Program-made: the position numbers and the translations under genes
Notes under the pieces: generated by a model
The model's input: only the letters and a program-made list of their open reading frames with translations
Told to the model about the DNA's origin: nothing
Databases searched by the model: none
Shown: positions 53,549-64,000 of the stretch, in pieces
Layout: every line of letters starts with the position of its first letter
How positions within the stretch are numbered: the first letter of the stretch is position 1
Assembly: GCA_029449245.1 (NCBI GenBank)
Contig: JANATF010000013.1
Span: 682,001-746,000 of the forward strand
Source: Mortierella alpina
Lineage: Eukaryota > Mortierellomycota > Mortierellomycetes > Mortierellales > Mortierellaceae
Reading direction: 5' to 3'
Length of the DNA stretch: 64,000 nt

Positions 53549-55972
53549 ATGAACAGGAACGGGAACAGCAACGGCAACGGTCTCCCGTTTCATTTCAGCA
53601 GCTCGCCGGCACCCCGTCGTCCAGGCCTCCTCTCCAACGCATCGTCCTCTTCGCTCTCCTCCACTCTCAACAACAGCACCAGCAACAGCACCTCTGCCAG
53701 GCGGCTCAGCCCCATCAAATTCTTTGTCCTCGTCGGCTTCTGTGTCGCCTCGTTGCTGGCCGTCAGCCGGATCTTCGCACCGCAGGACAAAGACAGCATC
53801 CTCGATCCCGACACCCCCAGCACCAGTAAGGACACAACGAGCGATGAGCTGGAGCGACAGCTGATTGTCCAGCAGATCCTCGATACCCGCAAGTCGTCCT
53901 ATGCCTTTGAGGACTTTACTGACGAAGGGCTGCAGCAGCCAGAGAACGAGCACCTTCTGCCGGCGACAGCAATTCTTCTGGGCTGGAAGCGAATCGAGGG
54001 TCTGAAGCTGATTGTCAAGTACTTGACCAGGTACCCTTACATCAAGCAGATAATCGTCTGGAACAACAACAAGGAGCTTAAGCTGTCGCAGCGGGACTTT
54101 GAGCTGGAGCTGGCGGACAGTCTGAGCCATGGTGCCTCATCAACGGACAGGACCCTGCCAGAGCTGCAGGTGTACAATGCCGCCGAGAACCTCCATGACT
54201 TTGCAAAGTACATGTCCTGCTCACTGGCAAAGTACGAGTACTGCTACTTTCAGGACGACGACTGGCTCAACACCCATATGGATGCCCTGTACACAAACTT
54301 CTTGACCAGCCCCAGCCTCATCCATACCAACACCTTGCCGCTTATCCAGATGGAGCACCGCCGATGGACCTTTACAAACGAAGGTACAGTTCCTCCTCAT
54401 CTATCACTGGGCTGTTCTATCTCCTCCGCTTCAGTGGATGTGGTTTGCTTGAGAGCGTGTTATATCCTTGGGCGATGCGATTTATTCCAAGGGGAGGAGA
54501 CACGCATGGTCCCTCTGTCATCTGCGCACCTGGAGAATTAGAAAGAAAAAAAGCCGCCAGTCAAGGAGGATCCATTCCAGCCCGTCCCCTTCGCTTTTTT
54601 TGGAAAAAGAAAGGGGGGTGTGCATTTTGGCCTCCAGGACCATTGTCGCCCTACTGACATATTTGCCCTTTTTATTTTCCTTGCCTATCTCTGTCTAGAC
54701 TTTAATATGCACGCAGGATTTTCGTGGATGGGTACAGGATCTTATCTGCCTAGGGCAAAGGCGCGACGACTGCTGGAGCAACGAGGAAACACTACTTTGG
54801 CCAAGGATCGGTTCAAAGTCATCGACATGTATTTTTCCATCTGGACCAACCAGTACCCATATCAGCTCGTCAACTACCTGACGCCGTTGGACCAGAAGAA
54901 TGGATGGAGCACCGAAGTCGTGAATGATCACTGGAGCATTGTCTTTAGAAACATGGTAAGGCCCATGTGGATTTGTAAGAGCGACACTACGCTCAAGTGA
55001 CAGGAGAGATACTAAAGAAAGCCACGGCCTCTATACTTCATAGTTGGATGCTGCGGACCGACTGTACACAGCGCTCCTGACAAACTTTGAGGTGACCAAC
55101 AAAGACCCATTTGCTCGCGAGGAGGAGGAGCCTTATGTTAGTGACCGGCACACAAGGTAAACATGCGAGCCTCAATGTACGGCTCTTCGTTCACATGTAA
55201 AGAGGAGTTTCTAACGGTTGATATCACAGATCGCCATGCCACAATGACAAGTGCCTGTTCACGACGAGTCTCGACCCATTCCCGGATCCAAAAGAAGTGG
55301 TCTTTAAGGGCGATTTACAGACGATTGACGAGCAAAACGCAAAGTTCATGGAGCTGGATTATCCAACAACAGAATTCTGGAGGACGTTTGCCTACGTTCA
55401 TGCAGTAGATAATGATCCGTTGACCTGCTGGAACAGTTTCAAGGTGCCCAAGGTCGGCGATTCGTTTGGCCTCCGGTTCGTAAAGCCCATGGCGCTCCAG
55501 CGACTTACGGTGGTGTCGTCAAAGTCTCTGACAGTCCTCGAGGGGCAGATCACAGTTCTTGCATCAGATATGCGCGGAGTCCACTGGGTAAGCTGGCGTC
55601 TTTGTATTTTTTTTTTCTCTACTGTTTTTGTTTTCGTTTTTCACGGATGTCCTCTTTTGTGAGAATATACGGGAGGTTGACTCATCATCATTTGTTTTTG
55701 AATCTATGGTGATGATAGACAACATGCCAACACACGGTACGATACCCCTTTGCACATACCATGACGCTCGACTTTGTTTGTCCCTCAGGACCGACTTTGC
55801 CACAAGGATTGATCCACCAGATCAAGGTTCAGCTGGAAGCAGATTTAGAAAAGTCGTTAGAGATCTGTGGCATGGATGCGGGAGGTATAATACTTTAGAC
55901 CGTCAGGCAGAGATTTGATAATGTATTTTTTCAGGTAGAAGAGTACGTCTGCGAGAGTTTACTCCGTTGTAG
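53549..55972 (+). CDS. Type II membrane glycosyltransferase candidate with DDD motif and discoidin-like C-terminus
   Basis: Proposed exons are 53549-54383, 54699-54955, 55044-55156, 55230-55603, 55719-55736, 55789-55884 and 55935-55972, giving 576 aa. A short cytosolic N-terminus is followed by one signal-anchor span (FFVLVGFCVASLLAVSRIF, about residues 57-75), as in Golgi enzymes. The catalytic-like domain has YIKQIIVWNNN and a metal-binding-type FQDDDW. A later segment, AVDNDPLTCWNSFKVPKVGD followed by FGLRFVKPMALQRLTVVSS, resembles an F5/8-type-C (discoidin) fold. The 3' end is tentative. It needs a GTATTT donor at 55604 and an 18-nt microexon; the stronger GTAAGC donor at 55588 would truncate the protein soon after. 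The last two exons read LPQGLIHQIKVQLEADLEKS and end FTPL. The GT family is not certain; GT64-like is a guess. Confidence 0.65.
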
Positions 55973-56121
55973 GAGCAATGTGAGATTTTTTATGAAGAGG
56001 ATTGGTCTCCGGGAAAGGAAGACCGAAGGTGGCAGAGGTCATGTTTTGAGCAAGCGATGTTTATTATGGATGGATTTAGAAGTCGCTTAGTAGACTTGAA
56101 AGAATTCCTCTGGGGGGGGGT

Positions 56122-58952
56122 TTACCTGGCGAGGGTGCCTTGGGTGCGCCGCACTCCTGGGAGATGCTCCTGACCCTTCAAAACCATGTCCTTCATGTCA
56201 AATGCTGGGCTGACCCATGGTGCAGCAACAGGCATGGCCGCCATCACATTTGGATCCTCGTGCAAGGGCTGCCCGATCTTGAGCTCCATATGCTTGACAG
56301 GGTCCAACACACAGAGACCATCTTGATCAAAGATGACGCGGGATGTGCGGTTGTAATGACCTTGGTTCCTCTTGCGTTCGTTCAGAGCCCTGGTCTTCTC
56401 ATCGGGCTTGACCTTGCTGGTCACGAACGACGTGGCAGAGTCGACAAGGGCGCCAAAGGTGTTCTTGCCGGTCTTGATGCGCGTGTCACGGATCGAGGTG
56501 GCAGCGGCCTTATCTCCTGAGGTCAGAGCCTCACGGATCTGGGTCTCCAAAGCATGAGCAATGGCGTTCTTTACAACCGTCTTGATGAATGGCTGAGCAA
56601 ACAGATAAAGAATGCTGTTTCAAGACATGACAATAAAATTCGCGCGAGAGACAAAGGCATGTTGTACGTTGGTCAGTCAAAAACCCTTCGGTACAAACCA
56701 ATTTGTTCCACAAAAAAATTCCAATGGAGAAAGTGTGATCCTTACGAGTGTTGAGACTTGCGCATCTTGATAGTCAGCGAGTGGATCTTGACCTTGACGT
56801 CGTCGACTGTTATCAATGACGGCACGTCATTGTCCTCGTCAGACTTGCGACCCTTGACGAAAATGTCCATTCCTTTCTTGTTGATCAAAACATCGGCGAG
56901 GCCTCTGTCCTTAAATCGAAAACCTTCTTTGGTCTTGACATAATAGTCAACATCACGAATGTTGGCTTCAAGACCTTCGATGGTCATGTTAAAGTCGTGC
57001 TTACTGGAATCAAGACTGCGGTTGGCATTTCCACGAGGCACCATGCGTATAGTGTTGTTCATATTGACCTCGAACAGACGAGGCAGAAGGTCCGTGCTCG
57101 TGAGGATCATGTTGTCAAACATCAGATCCACCTTGAGGTCTGAATATTCGATGCGTGGGATCGGAATGAACTGGAAAGATTCCATCATGGCAGGCATGAG
57201 GACGTAGCGGAAATCATCAAAGAGATGAGGCTTGAAGGTGAGCTTGCCATGCCTATGATCGAGACAGGGAGACAGCGAGAAGATCGAACACTTAATTAGG
57301 TACTATTTAAAAACGTGAAGCGCATTGTATACACTTCATGAAGTATCCAAGGGTCTTGACTCACTTGTCATAAAAGAGATGGTTGGCAAATTTTTGAAAG
57401 TTTGCCGAAACCTCCTTGGACCTTGGATCGTTGTTCAACTTGTCGATAAAAATCTGTCCCTCCTGGAAGAGGGCATCTGTGTCGGGTTTGTACTTGTGAT
57501 TCAGAAGCATCTGTCCATTATCGATCAATACCGTAGCGTCCGAGTTGACGGACTGCGAGGTCACATAGTTGGGCTCGCGAACAGCCTTCTTCATGAAGTC
57601 AGAGACATTGTCGACGTAGCTGCTCAGCTCGGGGTCTGTCTGAGTCTTGTACCACATGTCCTGGATTATGGCAATCATGGGATCGAGACCATAGCCCTGC
57701 GCCCAGCGCTGCAAGATGACTTTGAACTCAATGATGGCAGCCTCGACATTGGGATCTACAAAAATGATTTCAAAAGCGCGTCAAGTACAAAGCGGCATTA
57801 GAACTGGGTTCAAAGCATGATCGCAAGAGTCGAAGGGGGAAAAGAAACAGAGGAGATCATACCTCGGACGACCTTATTGGCCTCTGCAGAGATGTTGCTT
57901 GCCGGCCCCTGAGCTCGCTGGCGCCAAGTCCCGGCCAAACACATGATCGAATCGATCGCCGCCTGATACTGAGAATTGGCTTGGATCTGTCCAACAATGA
58001 CCTTGAGTCTTTCGATCAGCGCGTTGCGGCGCTCTGGGGGCATTTTGGTGTGCGCGTAATTAGTCAGGTTGTGTTGCGCCTCGATAGCTTGAGCATGAGC
58101 CTTTCCCTTCAGGTCTTCAGTTTGCTTAGACATATTAGCCTTCATGTTGGCGGCCTGGCGTTTGGCTGAATCCATGCCGGCGTGGGATTGCTCAATAATG
58201 TCATCTCGAGTGCCATGGTACGTCGTGACAGGATCCTCTTTAGCGTGTCCAACAACGTCCTGGACCGCTTCGTTAGCCCTGAAGATTCCTTCCTGGAGCC
58301 TGGCTCCGCCCGACTGAGTGGAGGCAGCCGCCTGCTGGGAGAACTCATTGGACTTGGCGGTCAAACGATCACCGGCCATTTGAGCACTTTGACCCAACTT
58401 GTCTGCACCCTCCGTCAAGACCTCCTGCGCCAATTGGAAGAGCTCGTTTAGGATCGTGCGGAAGTCCGAGTTGGTCGTCACGAGTTTAGCGACCGCGACA
58501 AGGCTGTCAAGGGTCTCCTTTCCCTCCTTTTTGGCCGCGTTTGCAGAGACCCCGACGTTGAGGTTGGGTGCTTGGACATTCTGCGAGGTAGTGTCCGAAG
58601 CCAAGGCGCAATGGTAGATGAAGTTCTGAAAAAGCTCTTGCTCGTTCTTCTCAAAGACGATTCCCCGAGTGGTCCGCATCAGGTCTTGGAAATCTTGATA
58701 CAGCGAGCGACCGTCGGCAGAGAGCATGTGCGCACGGGCCTCGAGCGCAGGTGAGTTCTGAGCCATAGCGAGAAAATGGTCGATCTGCTCGTTGGTGGGC
58801 AGACGACCCTTCATCAGGGCCTGAAGACACTCAAAAAACTTGAACTTTTGGTTGCGGTCGACTTCCTTAATGTGCTGAGGGATGTTGGCACCGCTATCAG
58901 ATATGGGGACATTGTGGTACGAGGTCTGGGCCTCGGAAACGTTCTTGGACAT
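56122..58952 (-). CDS. HAM1-like protein (fungal HAM1 N- and C-terminal domains)
   Basis: A fungal protein of the HAM1-like family (formerly DUF4449 C-terminal domain), whose fold is thought to resemble lipid-binding BPI/SMP proteins. Exons are 58952-57863, 57755-57365, 57252-56746 and 56614-56122; 826 aa. The last junction was decided by frame: the acceptor after GAAACAG adds SILYLFAQPFIKTVVKNAI. The N-terminal half is helical, with LMKGRLPTNEQIDHFL and MPPERRNALIERLKVIVGQI. The C-terminal domain has HGKLTFKPHLFDDFRYVLMP, IPIPRIEYSD and VKIHSLTIKMRKSQHS. The region at residues about 190-290 is rich in Ala, Gln and Ser. The molecular role is not established. Confidence 0.85.
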
Positions 58953-60043
58953 GGTTTGTTATTGTTGGACGTGCTGTTTAACAAGTGTGAAAAAAAAGGA
59001 AATAGCTCCTAGGTCAGAAAGAGGGCAATGTGAGAGGTGGGTGGAGGCAGGGCTCTGCACGAGTACGTTGAAAAGATGGGATATGGAAGCAGAATAAGGA
59101 GTTGACGAGTGATTAAGATTGCGAGCGAAGGAAAGTAGCAAGTGGTAGAGAAGAGAGAGGAGTAATGTCCGTGCCAGCTTGCTTTATACGAGTCGAGTCG
59201 AAAGCGCGGTTAAAACTTCGGGTGTCGCGTTGACATCATTGTAGCTCTTTGCTCTGCCTGATTTCGCCAGTTTCTGCTGATCTGCGGCCCCCCGTCACTA
59301 CCCACCACACACGCTATTGCGGCCCGCGCACATGCAAGCGCACCAAAGACAACTGCGTGAATCGCTGTCCGTTGTCGCATATTCAGAAAGAGGGTTCATA
59401 ACAAAGTCCGTTGAGAAAGACAGCCGCGCTGATTGGACAGTAATGCAAGACTCCTCCACTACCAGCCTCTGTTTCTCCTTGTGACATCTCTACGGCGTCC
59501 AAGCCAGCGACATCACAATGACTTAAGGGAGCTTACCTGACTACGTGGGCAGGAAGGGCTAGTCTGTGGACCAACCAGGCAGTACTGAAGACGAGGGAAG
59601 AGGATTAATGCGTAAGAAGCAGCAGCGGTAGAGCGAAGCGCGAAAAGAAAAGAATTTACAAAAAAAAGAAGCGGGACGCCTATTGTTATAGGAGCAAAGA
59701 CCCTGGCCCGTTCTAATTGCAACATCTGGAATAGACGACAGTACTTGCAGGTCTCAAAACGGCAAAGCCGCGTGAGCTGGAATGCTTCGGGAATAAGCCC
59801 AAGATGATGTGATGATCGCGATGTTCCATATTCCATTCCTTCTTTTAATATCCTCGTCTCGCTCACGCGATTTTTGGTCGCTGATCGCAAACTCTGGTGC
59901 CACCAACCTGGACACTCAAATTCATGCTAAATCAAATTCAAACCAAACGGTGGGACGATGGTAGTATTCAACAATGTTGAGCCATTGGGCGTTTATGGAG
60001 GGAAAAGTTTAGAGCTGGAGTGGGTTGGATGCAGAAAAGATTT
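58953..60043. other. Intergenic region between the HAM1-like gene and LPD1
   Basis: About 1.1 kb. It contains the promoter of the HAM1-like gene (CA- and CT-rich patches near 59290-59340) and the 3' end of LPD1. An open frame at 59513-59890 (minus) has no recognisable domain. No RNA gene was seen. Confidence 0.4.
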
Positions 60044-62483
<2,440 letters not shown>

Positions 62484-63106
62484 GGTTGGGGCGGATGTGG
62501 GTGGGTGATGGGGGAGAGAAGAGAGAAAGTGGAGAATGAAAAAAAGGCGAAAGAAAAATAAATACTCACTGCGAACACAGACAACCGATAAGATCCAACC
62601 AGCCCTTGTCGCTGTCGTTCTGCTGGCCGCCCTGCCGTGCTCGCCTCCTCCCCGTCTCCTTCCGCCCCCGCCACCCCCAGGCGATCCTCGTTGCTGCCGT
62701 CCATGGATACTCCCGCGACCCACTCCTGTCCGTCCCCCTCCTACGCATATCGAGGCGGGCAACCAGTGAAGATGGGAGTCACAGCCTCAAATATCCCCAT
62801 TATTTCCTATGCGCATGGAAATACATGTGTTGACGTCTCGTTGGCATCTCGTTGTACCTCGTTCCCGGAAGAAATTACCACTATTGCCAAAGATCAAGCC
62901 CGCTCATCAACTAGCCGATGGAGCAGCTGATCGCTCAAAGATGATAAATAGACCACCATGAACATGACTTGGTAAGATAAAACGGAATGCTTACCATCCA
63001 GGACAGAGGTGGGTGTTCTACTACCCAGTCCAAGAGAGCACAACGTGCAAGAAGGCTCTAAAATATCTCGAACAATAAAATCCAGAGCTCCGAACTGTCC
63101 GTGGAT
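62484..63106. other. Region upstream of LPD1
   Basis: Holds the LPD1 promoter and a stretch with several overlapping short open frames on both strands (62325-62762 minus, 62536-62930 plus) that look like composition-driven shadows. No gene is supported. Confidence 0.35.
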
Positions 63107-63431
63107 ATGGAGGATGGTGAAAGTGAAGAGATGGCCCAGTTTGGATCGATTACCAACTATGATACATATTTGGGAACCATATCACCTCTAACGAAAAAGG
63201 TATGCACACCGAGGTTGACTATAATGCACATCTAAATAGATGTATTTTCGTGCAGGGACATATCAAGCCGGTCGCCAAACTGGTCGAGAGTTAGCAGTTC
63301 GCGTTGAAATGGAAGTACAGAAACGAGAGTCCGAGCCAATCCCAGTTTCCTACCGAGAACGGATGGAGCTGAACGAGGCCGATCAATCCGTGCTATTGCT
63401 CACAACAGAGAAACTGCGAGAGAGAATATAG
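63107..63431 (+). CDS. Possible small hypothetical gene, two exons
   Basis: A candidate 94-aa product from exons 63107-63199 and 63240-63431. The first exon reads MEDGESEEMAQFGSITNYD and the second MYFRAGTYQAGRQTGREL, ending EKLRERI before TAG. The 40-bp GT-AG intron is phase 0 and the frame is kept, but 40 bp is short compared with its neighbours and no family is recognisable. It could equally be a fragment of a decayed gene. A further open frame at 63475-63720 (with GSGTGTVLFIVEEKGG) and another at 63727-63915 may belong to the same broken or unfinished gene model. Confidence 0.25.
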
Positions 63432-64000
63432 AGCAGAACTCTCCATCAATAGCGGACCTCTACCGCCTCATCTGTTGCCTCAACCCCAGCTCAGACTCGT
63501 CGCTCCTCGATGCAAGAGCAGCCACCTTGTGATATTCTCTAGGGGCAAACGAGAACAAGAAAGGGTTATATTACCATGTATAACTCTTCTAGGTTCCGGT
63601 ACGGGCACTGTACTCTTCATCGTAGAAGAAAAGGGAGGTGCGACTCAGTTACGTATACCTTGGGAATATATTAGAGAGGTTGTTGATTCTAACTCTTACG
63701 ACAAAGAAAAGCCTGTGTAATTCAGCGTGCGCAGGGCAGCCAGGCTGGCTCAGAGGTGTGTGTTCCCGCGTCCCATAATTGGCACTCAGCACGGAGGCGT
63801 GGCAGTGTGTGAAAAGATACCTTCATTGGGCGATGCACCGAATAGCGCGAAGAATACAAGAGAAAGCGTCCTGGTTTTTCGGGCATGCGACACAAGCGTG
63901 AAGGATCGCGGATAAATGCACGACCAGGGCATCTTCGTTGCTTTTGGCTGCTCTTCTGTTTGTCCTCACTCCCCTCCCTCTCCTCGTTCGTCTTCGTGCC
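63432..64000. other. Right-edge region, unassigned
   Basis: Short plus-strand frames at 63475-63720 and 63727-63915 look moderately protein-like but match nothing I know, and no good splice pair links them. The final 60 bases are CT-rich, as found upstream of other genes here, so a gene may begin beyond the window. Confidence 0.3.

Noticed and set aside
53399-54130. 243-codon minus-strand frame opposite the glycosyltransferase
   Set aside because: Shadow of a strongly supported coding exon; no start context or domain.
56562-56600. CTCAG acceptor directly before PFIKTV in the HAM1-like gene
   Set aside because: It would put the exon out of frame with the phase-2 donor at 56745; the upstream acceptor at 56615 keeps frame and adds a sensible segment.

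Overview
The window is nuclear DNA of a fungus. Genes are split by short GT-AG introns (mostly 50-110 bp, one GC-AG), lie close together on both strands, and encode a fungal housekeeping set (Alg1, Atg22, Kap121/importin-5, Tma46, Ost4, HAM1-like protein, half-size ABCA transporter). Intron density, base composition and repeat content fit an early-diverging Mucoromycota-type fungus, and Mortierellaceae is my best guess. That placement is inference; no marker gene here settles it. I assembled exons by hand from frame continuity, splice sites and protein-family logic, and all multi-exon models below keep frame.

Layout. 0-2.3 kb: a MULE-type DDE transposase gene running off the left edge. 2.6-5.8 kb: TMA46 and a GST-fold protein. 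5.9-24 kb: a repeat-rich island. It holds two LINE 3' relics, a tRNA-Asn(GUU), nested MITEs, a 1.45-kb segment present twice (8.9-10.4 and 17.25-18.7 kb), a lone C2H2 zinc-finger ORF, a large 42/43-bp satellite in head-on inverted blocks (12.0-16.9 kb), and a decayed LINE with APE and RT domains (19.1-22.7 kb). 24-30.4 kb: a zf-C3HC (ZC3HC1/Rsm1-like) gene, divergent ALG1, and a secreted M14 carboxypeptidase. 30.4-33.2 kb: a gene-poor gap. 33.2-45.1 kb: importin-5/Kap121, ATG22, a divergent pair of aberrant Arf-like genes, and a half-size ABCA transporter. 46.4-49 kb: the 35-residue OST4 gene (easily missed) and an RS/RRM protein. 50.6-56 kb: an L-arabinokinase-N-terminus-like GT-B protein lacking a kinase domain, and a type II membrane glycosyltransferase candidate. 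56-62.5 kb: a HAM1-like lipid-binding-fold protein and mitochondrial dihydrolipoamide dehydrogenase (LPD1). The last 1.5 kb holds only a weak small gene candidate.

Functional links: Alg1 (first mannose of the dolichol-linked glycan) and Ost4 (oligosaccharyltransferase subunit) act in the same N-glycosylation pathway but are 18 kb apart, so this looks like coincidence, not a cluster. I see no biosynthetic cluster and no prokaryote-type system. The most unusual structures are the inverted satellite cluster, whose one strand lacks stop triplets over kilobases, the Arf-like protein with a destroyed P-loop, and the stand-alone ARA1-like glycosyltransferase.
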